Source: Oscillospiraceae bacterium
GTDB lineage: Bacteria; Bacillota; Clostridia; Oscillospirales; Oscillospiraceae
Direction of reading: 5' to 3'
NCBI GenBank assembly: GCA_017516065.1
Contig: JAFWDQ010000015.1
Span: forward strand, 62,001 to 126,000
DNA length: 64,000 bases
Positions 15,296 to 22,993 of this stretch are shown here, in pieces (position 1 is the first letter of the stretch; every line of letters starts with the position of its first letter). The notes beneath the pieces were generated by a model. It was not told where the DNA came from. It was given only the letters and a program-made list of their open reading frames with translations, and did no database searches. Both the position numbers and the translations under genes were made by a program.

Positions 15296-17377
15296 TCACT
15301 CCACCTCCCGATAGTACAGCCCCCGGGTATAGTCCTCGGGGACGAAGGGGTCCTCACCGTTGTAGCACCGGATAATCCGCACGCAGGTCTCCGGCTCCTC
15401 CGTTGTGAACCGCAGACGCAGGGCCCAGAGTCCGGCGCCGGTCCAGTCAGACCGCCGGTCGGCCAGAAACAGCGGCCGGCAGTTCAATATCTCGTTTCTG
15501 CATCCGTCGGCCCGGACCACGGGGAACGCCGCGCCGGTCCGGTCCGTCAGACGCTGGTCCTCATCACAGGCGCAGACACCGCTGCGGCGTCGGATGAGAC
15601 ACTGCTCCGTGATCATCAGGGGCAGTCGGCCGTAGCCGATGAGCTCCGTATCCATGCACTTGGACAGATCCCGGACGGCGGCCAGCCGCAGCTCAAAGGA
15701 CAGCGCGGCGGAGGCGAGCCCCAGCTCAGCCGCTGTCTGAAGAGCGGAACTGTTGGCGATATTCAGGCCGAAATCCCCCCGGACGGTGAAGCCCAGAGCC
15801 TGCAGGGGCGCGATGGGTCCCGGATTTCCGGTGAGCGCCTCCGTGATGCCGGCGGCCCGCAGGGCCTCCAGCGCCGGCAGACGCTCTGCCCACTCCCGGT
15901 CCCAGAGGATCCGGGGCAGGAGGACTGCGATCCGGCCCGGCAGACGCTCCAGCAGCGAGGGGACCTCTGTCTCGTGCGACGTCAACTCCCCCAGCGGAAC
16001 GTAGAGCCGCTCCGGGGCCCGGGCCAGCAGAGCCTCGGTGATCTGCTCCCAGCGGGACACGGAGACCGTCAGGGCCGGGGCCTCTTTTCGGTTGTTCCGC
16101 CGCGGCTCCGGCTGCCAGACGCCGACCTGTCTCGGCGGCAGGGCGGTCCGGGCGGCGGTGACGGCGTCCAGGGCGTCCCGGCGCAGAGCGTTGAGGGCGG
16201 ACACGGGCAGGGACAGGCCGTCCTCCACCTGAGCCGAAACCGCCGCGCAGCGATAGGCCGTGCCGCCGGTCTTGGCAAGCTGCCGCTCCACGGTTTCCGC
16301 CGTCAATCCGCGACGGACCGCCGCCTCCGGCACGGGGCCGGTCACGGTGACCCGATGGCCGTCCTCATCCGACGCCTCTGCCGTGGCAGGGGCGTCCCGG
16401 CGGATGACGGCATGGAGAGAAACGGGGATCGTACGCCGCTCCTCCTGCCTCGGCATTTGAGCGAGCAGGGAGGCTGTGGCTTTGGCGTCCGCTTCCGTCC
16501 GGGCCCCGAACATATCAGTTTTTTCCTCCCGGTAGTAGCCGTCGGTGAAGCCCTGCCGGGAGAAGGCGGCCTGCAGGACGCGCAGCTCCTCCGCCGTGGG
16601 CTCCCGATGCTCCCGGATGGCCGCGGCAAAGACGGCGGTGGCCACGGAGACGTACTCCGGACGCCGCATCCGTCCCTCCAGCTTCACGCAGGCTACACCC
16701 ATTTCCTCCAGCTCCTGCAGATGGGAGGCCAGAGACAGGTCCTTCAGACTCAGCAGCGGCCCCTCGGGCCCGCCGGGCCAGTGATAGGGAAGACGGCAGG
16801 GCTGGGCGCACATGCCCCGGTTGCCGCTGCGTCCGCCGATGACGGAGGACATGTAGCACTGCCCGGAATAGCACATGCACAGGGCCCCGTGGACAAAGAC
16901 CTCGATCTCGATGGGGGAATGGGCGCAGATATGGCGGATCTCGTCCCGGGGCAGCTCCCGGGCAAGCACGGCCCGGGTGAGGCCAAGGTCCGCAGCGGCC
17001 TTCACGCCGTCGAGGCTGTGCAGGCTCATCTGGGTGCTGGCATGGAGAGGCAGGTCCGGCGCCGCCTGCCGGGCGGCCCGGAGGAGACCAAGGTCCTGAA
17101 TCAGCACGGCGTCGGCCCCCATCTCGCTTGCCTGACATACCAGTTCCGCCGCGGCGGGAAGCTCCCGGTCCGTCATCAGCGTGTTAAGAGTTATGTAAAC
17201 CTTAACGCCGTGAAGATGACAGTAGGCGATGGCCTCGGCACACTCGGCCGGAGAGAAGTTGCGGGCGCCCCGCCGGGCGTTATGGGCGCCGAAGCCCAGA
17301 TAGACGGCGTCCGCGCCGGCCTCTACTGCGGCGGCGAGGGCCTCCGGAGAGCCGGCGGGGGCGAGGAGCTCCAGCAT
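15296..17377 (-). CDS. Peptidase U32 family protein with C-terminal DUF3656 region
   Basis: This 693-residue protein belongs to the large U32 proteins. Known members with this build include RlhA, which hydroxylates 23S rRNA; others are called collagenase-like. The N terminus LELLAPAGSPEALAAAV and GADAVYLGFG start a TIM-barrel-like domain. The U32 signature follows: EIEVFVHGALCMCYSGQC, then SGNRGMCAQPCR, which supplies conserved cysteines for an iron-sulfur cluster. The long C-terminal half matches the DUF3656 layout, with a late Cys-containing segment (EQCLIRRRSGVCACDED). Activity (protease or RNA hydroxylation) cannot be decided from sequence. It lies 5 bp after zapA, an arrangement common in Clostridia. 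Confidence 0.88.
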   Translation of the reverse strand: MLELLAPAGSPEALAAAVEAGADAVYLGFGAHNARRGARNFSPAECAEAIAYCHLHGVKVYITLNTLMTDRELPAAAELVCQASEMGADAVLIQDLGLLRAARQAAPDLPLHASTQMSLHSLDGVKAAADLGLTRAVLARELPRDEIRHICAHSPIEIEVFVHGALCMCYSGQCYMSSVIGGRSGNRGMCAQPCRLPYHWPGGPEGPLLSLKDLSLASHLQELEEMGVACVKLEGRMRRPEYVSVATAVFAAAIREHREPTAEELRVLQAAFSRQGFTDGYYREEKTDMFGARTEADAKATASLLAQMPRQEERRTIPVSLHAVIRRDAPATAEASDEDGHRVTVTGPVPEAAVRRGLTAETVERQLAKTGGTAYRCAAVSAQVEDGLSLPVSALNALRRDALDAVTAARTALPPRQVGVWQPEPRRNNRKEAPALTVSVSRWEQITEALLARAPERLYVPLGELTSHETEVPSLLERLPGRIAVLLPRILWDREWAERLPALEALRAAGITEALTGNPGPIAPLQALGFTVRGDFGLNIANSSALQTAAELGLASAALSFELRLAAVRDLSKCMDTELIGYGRLPLMITEQCLIRRRSGVCACDEDQRLTDRTGAAFPVVRADGCRNEILNCRPLFLADRRSDWTGAGLWALRLRFTTEEPETCVRIIRCYNGEDPFVPEDYTRGLYYREVE

Positions 17378-17382
17378 GGGTC

Positions 17383-17700
17383 TCAGCCGTTGTTGGGCTG
17401 CTGCTTGGCCAGCTGGCGCTTCACGTCGGCAAGCTCCAGCTTCATGCGGGAGGACTCCTCCAGATAGTTGCGCAGCTGACCCCGCAGATTCTCCGCGCTG
17501 TCCATGGCCTTGAAGTAGTCGTCCCCCAGATTCAGGGCCGTCATCAGGGCAGCGTGGAGCAGGGAGATGTGGTAGTTTTCCGTCAGCTCATAGATCGCCT
17601 GATTGACATGATCCGTAACCTTCCGCACGTATGCGGCGTCGTCGTTGGAGATGATGCTGAAATCCATTCCGGCGAGGTTGACGTTGATCTTGTTGCCCAT
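17383..17700 (-). CDS. zapA: Cell division protein ZapA
   Basis: ZapA binds FtsZ and stabilises the Z ring. The 105-residue protein has the usual N-terminal beta part (NKINVNLAGMDFSIISND), the YVRKVTDHVNQAI helix, then TALNLGDDYFKAM and a long C-terminal coiled coil (ENLRGQLRNYLEESSRMK onward) that forms the tetramer. The start has GGAGGTGG 7 bp upstream on the minus strand. It is the first gene of the leftward run ending at 10692, so the promoter should lie in 17701-17800. Confidence 0.93.
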   Translation of the reverse strand: MGNKINVNLAGMDFSIISNDDAAYVRKVTDHVNQAIYELTENYHISLLHAALMTALNLGDDYFKAMDSAENLRGQLRNYLEESSRMKLELADVKRQLAKQQPNNG

Positions 17701-17857
17701 AGCGTATCCACCTCCGCAAAAAAATCAGTGATATCGGAAATTTCCCGGGTTTCTGCCTCAGTATATCATAAATACGGAAAAAAAGAAACAGGAGAAAAGT
17801 CGAAAAAAGAGGAGCTTTCCATGTTTACGGCGGAAGGATTTTCGTGTAGAATAGAAA

Positions 17858-17893
17858 TCAAATCAAAACCGCCTGCGCCGGGTTTTGATTTGA
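17858..17893. repeat. Intergenic 13-bp inverted repeat related to element at 9583
   Basis: TCAAATCAAAACC (17858-17870) and its exact complement (17881-17893) flank GCCTGCGCCG. The arms and the GC-rich loop resemble the hairpin at 9583-9617. It sits in the zapA/dnaD gap (17701-17958), which must also hold divergent promoters. There is no T run, so it is not a standard terminator. Confidence 0.8.
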
Positions 17894-17958
17894 GAGAGAC
17901 TGCGCTCCCGAGGGACGCGGATAATGAAGAAAAAAAGGACGGGAGGTGCGGGAAAAGT

Positions 17959-18921
17959 ATGGAAGCAAAACGACTGCTGCTGCCCACCGCCGCTGTGCTG
18001 GCTCTGGAGACGGCGGCGGCGGACGGACTGCTGAAGCTGAAAAACGGGGACGCGGCGCTGCTGTATCTGTGTCTGCTGCGGCACAGAGGCGATGCGGCGT
18101 CGGCAGGTCGGCGGCTGGGCTTTGACACGGCCCGGACCGAGGCGGCGGCAGGCGCCCTGTACGGTGCGGGCCTGCTGACGGCGGCGCCGGAGCCCGGCAT
18201 GCCCCAGACCCCGCAGAAGCCCGTCTATGAGGACAGTGAGATCCTCCAGGCAATGCAGGATTCCGCCTCGGATTTCCGCGGCCTGTGCGAGGCTACGGAA
18301 CGGCTGCTGGGCAGGATGCTCAGTCCCGCCGACGACAGGATTCTCTACGGCCTGTACGACTATCTGGCGCTGCCGCCGGAGGTCATCACGCTGCTGGTGG
18401 CCCACTGCGTGGAGGAACGCCGGGGCCCCGAGGGCGCCGGGCCCAATCCCACGCTGCGGCAGATCGAGCGGGAGGCGTACAACTGGCAGAAGGCCGGGGT
18501 GGACACCGCCGAGGCCGCCGAGGCCCACCTGAGGGACCTCCGGGCCCGCCGGGGCCGTCAGGGGGCGCTGCTGCAGGTCCTGGGGATCCGCCGGGCTCCC
18601 TCCGTGTCGGAGAAGAAATACCTGGATTCCTGGCTTGAGATGGGCTTCGGCCCCGAGGCCGTGGCCCTGGCCTACGACAAGACGATGCTGAACGCAGGGG
18701 CTCTGAAGTGGCCCTATCTGAACAAGATCCTCAAGAGCTGGCATGACAAGGGACTCCACACCCTGGCTGAGATCGAGGCGGGAGATGTGCCGACCTCCCG
18801 GCAGTCCCGGGCGCCGTCAGAGCGGCGGCAGGACCGGGCCGCCGCGGACCGGGCCCGCTCCTATCGTGAGGCCACCGCGTGGATGGACGACTTCCTGAAG
18901 GAGGAGAACGATGGCGTATGA
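17959..18921 (+). CDS. DnaD-domain primosome protein
   Basis: This 320-residue DnaD-like protein probably helps load the replicative helicase at the origin or restart sites. The N-terminal part is a winged-helix-like region (about residues 1-75). The C-terminal DnaD domain (about 95-260) includes YEDSEILQAM, a helical bundle, and the family motif region KYLDSWLEMGFGPEAVALAY followed by KWPYLNKILKSW, the conserved YIxxILxxW-type signature. The Arg-rich tail has the form RQDRAAADRARSYREA. The ATG at 17959 is preceded by GGGAGGTG at about 10 bp; the frame is open further upstream through a repeat hairpin, which argues against an earlier start. It overlaps the dnaC gene by 11 bp, as expected for a helicase-loading pair. 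Confidence 0.9.
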   Translation: MEAKRLLLPTAAVLALETAAADGLLKLKNGDAALLYLCLLRHRGDAASAGRRLGFDTARTEAAAGALYGAGLLTAAPEPGMPQTPQKPVYEDSEILQAMQDSASDFRGLCEATERLLGRMLSPADDRILYGLYDYLALPPEVITLLVAHCVEERRGPEGAGPNPTLRQIEREAYNWQKAGVDTAEAAEAHLRDLRARRGRQGALLQVLGIRRAPSVSEKKYLDSWLEMGFGPEAVALAYDKTMLNAGALKWPYLNKILKSWHDKGLHTLAEIEAGDVPTSRQSRAPSERRQDRAAADRARSYREATAWMDDFLKEENDGV

Positions 18922-19900
18922 CGGACAGGTGATCCGCCGGGCGCGGCAGCGTCTGGAGCGGGAGCGGCAGGACCGGCAGGACCAGCTGGAAAACCGGCGG
19001 CGGGAGATCTATGCACGGCTGCCCCGGGTGGAGGAGATCGACCGGGAGCTCCGCGGGACCATTGCCCGGCTGCTGTCCGCCGCCATGCGGAACGGGGAGG
19101 ACCCCGGCCCCGTCCTCCGGGACCTGGAGCAGGGCAATCTTGCCCTGCAGAAGGAGCGGGCGGAGCTGCTGACGAAGAACGGCTATCCGGCCAACTGTCT
19201 GGAGGACAGACCCGCCTGCGAGCTGTGCGGCGACACGGGCTATATGGAGGGCGGCATGTGCGACTGCCTCCGGGAGCTGTGCCGGCAGGAGCAGATCAGG
19301 CTTCTCTCCGACCTGCTGGAGCTGGGCGATCAGAATTTCGAGGGCTTCCGGCTGGACGTGTACGACGACGTGCCCTGGCCGGGTCAGGTGAAGACACCCC
19401 GGGAGAACATGCGGCAGGTGCTGCAGATCTGCACCGGCTACGCGGAGAAATTCGGCCGCTATGGCATTGACAATCTGTTCCTGTCCGGAGACCCCGGACT
19501 GGGCAAGACGTTCCTGTCCGCCTGTATCGCCCGTCGGGTGTCGGAGCTGGGCTTCTCCGTGGTGTACGACACGGCGGTGAATGTCTTCGCCGGCTTTGAG
19601 GCGAAGAAATTTGCCCGCAGCGAGGAGGAAGCCCGCCAGGCCGAGGAGCAGGTGCGCCGGTATCTCGTCTGCGACCTGATGATCCTGGACGATCTCGGCA
19701 CGGAGCTGACCACTCCCTTTGTCCAGTCGGCGCTCTATCAGCTTGTCAATGCCCGGCTTACCGCCGGGAAACGGACCATTGTCAATTCCAACCTCTCCCC
19801 GGAGGAGTTGACCCACCGCTATTCTGCCCCCGCGGTTTCCCGGCTTCTGGGGGAATACCGGTGCCTTTCCTTCTACGGAACGGATCTGCGGCAGAAGTAA
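18911..19900 (+). CDS. dnaC: DnaC/DnaI-type helicase loader (AAA+ ATPase)
   Basis: The protein has 329 residues. The N-terminal ~105 residues are charged and helical. A Cys cluster follows (CELCGDTGYMEGGMCDCLRELC), a zinc-finger like that of Bacillus DnaI. The AAA+ domain has LFLSGDPGLGKTFLSACIA (Walker A), VCDLMILDDLGTE (Walker B), an IVNSNLSPEEL sensor 1 strand and an Arg near the end (AVSRLLGEYR, candidate arginine finger). It would load the DnaB helicase in an ATP-dependent way. Translation is coupled to the DnaD-like gene by an 11-bp overlap. The rpsO promoter begins 33 bp after the stop. Confidence 0.93.
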   Translation: MAYDGQVIRRARQRLERERQDRQDQLENRRREIYARLPRVEEIDRELRGTIARLLSAAMRNGEDPGPVLRDLEQGNLALQKERAELLTKNGYPANCLEDRPACELCGDTGYMEGGMCDCLRELCRQEQIRLLSDLLELGDQNFEGFRLDVYDDVPWPGQVKTPRENMRQVLQICTGYAEKFGRYGIDNLFLSGDPGLGKTFLSACIARRVSELGFSVVYDTAVNVFAGFEAKKFARSEEEARQAEEQVRRYLVCDLMILDDLGTELTTPFVQSALYQLVNARLTAGKRTIVNSNLSPEELTHRYSAPAVSRLLGEYRCLSFYGTDLRQK

Positions 19901-19933
19901 AGAAAAAATTCATATTTAAAACTTGTTTTCCCT

Positions 19934-19962
19934 TTGACAGACGGGAAAAGATGTGATAAAAT
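19934..19962 (+). promoter_or_regulatory. Promoter for rpsO (rpsO-pnp unit)
   Basis: TTGACA (19934-19939), a 17-bp spacer and TAAAAT (19957-19962) form a strong promoter. The leader to rpsO is about 130 nt and GC-rich with repeated GGCGCCGGG/CCGCC segments. That is long enough for S15 autoregulation, although no known S15 fold was recognised. Confidence 0.85.
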
Positions 19963-20098
19963 ACTTTGGTCTGCAAGATCAGACCTGAGAAGATCCCCGG
20001 CGCCGGGTTGCGGGAGACCGCCTTCCAGAACTGCGGAGGTGTTCCATCCGCCCGTTACGCAGCGCCGCGGGGCAAATATGAGAAAGGTGGAAATTACC

Positions 20099-20365
20099 AT
20101 GATGCTCAAGGAGCAGAAGACGGCCGTCATCGAGGCCAACCGTACCCATCCCACGGACACGGGTTCTCCCGAGGTCCAGATCGCCATCCTCACAGAGCGC
20201 ATCGCCCAGCTGACGGAGCACCTGAAGGTCCACAAGAAGGACAATCACTCCCGCCGCGGCCTGCTGAAGATGGTCGGTAAGCGTCGTGCCCTGCTGGACT
20301 ATCTGGCCCGCAAGGACATCGAGCGTTACCGTGCGATCATCACCAAGCTGGGTATTCGTAAGTAA
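20099..20365 (+). CDS. rpsO: 30S ribosomal protein S15
   Basis: S15 binds the central domain of 16S rRNA early in 30S assembly. The 88-residue sequence is typical: [36 protein letters not shown], and [13 protein letters not shown] with a final KLGIRK. Two adjacent ATGs are present; 20099 is taken because AAAGGTGG is 8 bp upstream. It is followed by a hairpin and the pnp leader, the classic rpsO-pnp arrangement. Confidence 0.97.
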   Translation: MMLKEQKTAVIEANRTHPTDTGSPEVQIAILTERIAQLTEHLKVHKKDNHSRRGLLKMVGKRRALLDYLARKDIERYRAIITKLGIRK

Positions 20366-20376
20366 TCGGCAAATCG

Positions 20377-20518
20377 GCGCGGGGGGCAGTATGCTCCCCG
20401 CGCTTCACTGTGTCAAACCGGGTCGGAATCGTCGCGCCCTTTAGCAGTTGAAGCTGTGCCCCTCCCGAGGCAGAGACGTGGCTTCAAGTGCTAAACGGTA
20501 TGGGATCCCGACCTGGTG
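20377..20518 (+). promoter_or_regulatory. rpsO-pnp intergenic: attenuator hairpin and long double-stranded pnp leader
   Basis: First hairpin: GCGCGGGG (20377-20384) pairs with CCCCGCGC (20396-20403), followed by a poor T tract, so it is at best a partial terminator. Second structure: TTTAGCAGTTGAAGC (20440-20454) pairs with GCTTCAAGTGCTAAA (20481-20495), one mismatch. Outer arms around ACCGGGTCGG (20417-20426) pair with CCGACCTGGT (20508-20517). The result is a long, nearly continuous stem of the kind cut by RNase III in other pnp leaders, where PNPase then represses its own synthesis (known in E. coli; inferred here). Confidence 0.75.
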
Positions 20519-20541
20519 ATCAACAAGGAGGAGATAGAATT

Positions 20542-22728
20542 ATGTCAACCATTATCACCAAGAAGGAATTCCCCAACTACAAGACCTGGTCCATGGACCT
20601 GGCCGGCCGTCCCCTGACCCTTGAGGTGGGGAAGCTGGCCGAGCTGGCCAACGCCGCGGTGCTGGTCCGCTACGGCGACACCGTGGTCCTGGTGGCCGCC
20701 ACCGCCTCCGCCCGTCCCCGGGAGGGCATCGATTTCTTCCCCCTGAGCGTGGACTTTGAGGAAAAGCTCTACGCCGTGGGCCGGATCCCCGGCGGCTTCC
20801 TGCGCCGTGAGGGCCGTCCCCCGGAGCAGGGCATCCTGGCCGCCCGGCTCATCGACCGGCCCATCCGGCCCCTGTTCCCCTCGGACCTGCGCAACGACGT
20901 GGTCATCACCTGCACCATCCTCAGCGTGGATCACGACAATGAGCCGGAGATTGCCGCCATGATCGGCACCTCCGCCGCTCTGGCCATCTCCGACATCCCC
21001 TGGAACGGCCCCATCGGCTGCCTGAACGTGGGCTATGTGGACGGGCAGATCGTCTTCAACCCCACCTCCGAGCAGAGAGCCGCGTCCAAAATGCACGTCA
21101 CCGTGGCCGCCACGGACCAGAAGGTGGTCATGATCGAGGCCGGCGCCGACGAGATCCCCGAGGATATCATGTACGACGGCATCGTGAAGGCCCATGAGGA
21201 GATCCGCCGTCAGGTGGCTCTCATCAACCAGATGGTTGCCGAGGTGGGCAAGGAGAAGTTCACCTACGAGCACGCCGCCTTCGATCAGGAGCTGTTCGAC
21301 AAGATCGTGGCCTTCGGCATGGACGAGGCCAAGGCCGCCATGGACACCGACGACAAGAACGTCCGGGAGGCCCGCTGGAACGTGCTCATTGACCATCTCC
21401 ACGAGCAGTTTTTGGACGAGTATCCCGATATGGACAAGTATCTCGACGAGATCACCTATAAGTTCCAGAAGAAGATCGTCAAGGAGTGGCTGCTCCAGGG
21501 CCACCGTGTGGACAGCCGCCAGCGCAACGAGATCCGGCCTCTTGCCGCCGAGGTAGGCATCCTGCCCCGGGTCCACGGCTCCGGCCTGTTCACCCGCGGA
21601 CAGACCCAGGTCCTGTCCGTTGCGACCCTGGCCACGTCCTCCGCTGCCCAGAAGCTGGACACCATCCACGAGGAGGAGTCCAAGCGCTATATGCACCATT
21701 ACAACTTCCCGGCCTTCTCCGTGGGCGAGGCCCGGGGCAGCCGCAGCACCAACCGCCGGGAGATCGGCCACGGCGCTCTGGCGGAGCGGGCCCTGTTGCC
21801 CGTGCTGCCCAGCATGGACGAGTTCCCCTACGTGATCCGCGTGGTCTCCGAAGTCCTCAGCTCCAACGGCTCCACCTCCCAGGGCTCCGTTTGCGGCAGC
21901 ACCCTGGCGCTGATGGATGCCGGCGTGCCCATCAAGGCCCCGGTGGCGGGCATCTCCTGCGGCCTGATCCAGGATGAGGACGGCAGCTTTACGACCTTCA
22001 TCGACATCCAGGGCGTGGAGGACTTCCACGGCGAGATGGACTTCAAGGTGGCCGGCACCAAGGCCGGCATCACGGCCATCCAGATGGACCTGAAGAACGA
22101 CGGCCTGTCCCACGCCATCATCAAGAACGCCCTGGAGATCACCCGGGACGCCCGCATCGAGATCCTCGACCAGATCATGCTGCCGGTGATCAGCAAGCCC
22201 AGAGAGGAGCTGTCCCCCTACGCGCCGAAGCTGCTGAAGATGAAGATCGACGTGGACAAGATCCGCGAGGTCATCGGCTCCGGCGGCAAGGTGATCCAGA
22301 AGATCTGCGCCGACACCGGCGCCAAGATCGACATCGAGGACGACGGCACTATCTACATCGCCGGTGTGGACGCGGCCTCCTGCGACGCGGCGAAGAAGAC
22401 CATCGAGACCATCGTCTTCGTGCCGGAGGTAGGCAGCCTGTACTACGGCCGCGTGGTACGTCTGATGAACTTCGGCGCCTTCGTGGAACTGGCCCCCGGC
22501 AAGGACGGTCTGGTCCACATCTCCAAGCTGGCGGAGAAGCGCATCGAGAAGGTGGAGGACGCCTGCAAGGTGGGCGACATGATGTGGGTCAAGGTCATCG
22601 AGATCGACGAGAAGGGCCGCGTGAATCTGTCCCACAAGGACGCCGTACGGGAGATCGCGGCGCGAGAGGGCGCGAGAAAGATCAACCAGAACAAAAACAA
22701 CCAGAACAAGAGCGGCCAAAGCGAATAA
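20542..22728 (+). CDS. pnp: Polyribonucleotide nucleotidyltransferase (PNPase)
   Basis: PNPase degrades RNA 3' to 5' with phosphate and can add tails in reverse. The 728-residue protein has the full layout: a first RNase PH domain, a helical linker, a second RNase PH domain (GSGLFTRGQTQVLSVATLA, SNGSTSQGSVCGSTLALM), a KH domain (KIREVIGSGGKVIQKIC) and an S1 domain (GSLYYGRVVRLMNFGAFVEL), then a short Asn/Lys tail (KINQNKNNQNKSG). The ATG at 20542 has AAGGAGGAG at good spacing. A strong terminator follows at 22738. The upstream double-stranded leader suggests post-transcriptional autocontrol. Confidence 0.98.
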   Translation: MSTIITKKEFPNYKTWSMDLAGRPLTLEVGKLAELANAAVLVRYGDTVVLVAATASARPREGIDFFPLSVDFEEKLYAVGRIPGGFLRREGRPPEQGILAARLIDRPIRPLFPSDLRNDVVITCTILSVDHDNEPEIAAMIGTSAALAISDIPWNGPIGCLNVGYVDGQIVFNPTSEQRAASKMHVTVAATDQKVVMIEAGADEIPEDIMYDGIVKAHEEIRRQVALINQMVAEVGKEKFTYEHAAFDQELFDKIVAFGMDEAKAAMDTDDKNVREARWNVLIDHLHEQFLDEYPDMDKYLDEITYKFQKKIVKEWLLQGHRVDSRQRNEIRPLAAEVGILPRVHGSGLFTRGQTQVLSVATLATSSAAQKLDTIHEEESKRYMHHYNFPAFSVGEARGSRSTNRREIGHGALAERALLPVLPSMDEFPYVIRVVSEVLSSNGSTSQGSVCGSTLALMDAGVPIKAPVAGISCGLIQDEDGSFTTFIDIQGVEDFHGEMDFKVAGTKAGITAIQMDLKNDGLSHAIIKNALEITRDARIEILDQIMLPVISKPREELSPYAPKLLKMKIDVDKIREVIGSGGKVIQKICADTGAKIDIEDDGTIYIAGVDAASCDAAKKTIETIVFVPEVGSLYYGRVVRLMNFGAFVELAPGKDGLVHISKLAEKRIEKVEDACKVGDMMWVKVIEIDEKGRVNLSHKDAVREIAAREGARKINQNKNNQNKSGQSE

Positions 22729-22737
22729 GACGACACG

Positions 22738-22777
22738 CTGTACGGGGAGGCGGCTGCCTCCCCGTACAGATTTTTTA
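22738..22777 (+). terminator. Intrinsic terminator after pnp
   Basis: A perfect 14-bp stem (22738-22751 with 22756-22769), loop GGCT, is followed by ATTTTTT. Confidence 0.95.
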
Positions 22778-22843
22778 TGCGAAGTCCCGCAGATTCCGCA
22801 GCGCGCACGCCGCGAAAAAATCCGTATGGAGCGCCCCGGCGGA

Positions 22844-22873
22844 TTGACGGAGCGAAGCCGGTGATGATATAAT
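22844..22873 (+). promoter_or_regulatory. Promoter of the D-Asp/Mur-type cluster
   Basis: TTGACG (22844-22849) and TATAAT (22868-22873) are 18 bp apart. The leader to the first gene is about 115 nt. No other promoter-like site of this quality is seen until the cluster ends, suggesting one transcript for 22994-28396. Confidence 0.75.
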
Positions 22874-22993
22874 ATAAAGACACAACCGCGGTATGAGAGA
22901 GTGAAGAGACGAGCGCTGAATCCATGATTGTATGCAACGCTGCAACGCCCCGGCCGGACATCGGCCGGATCAGAACGAGTGGAGGCAAAAAGA

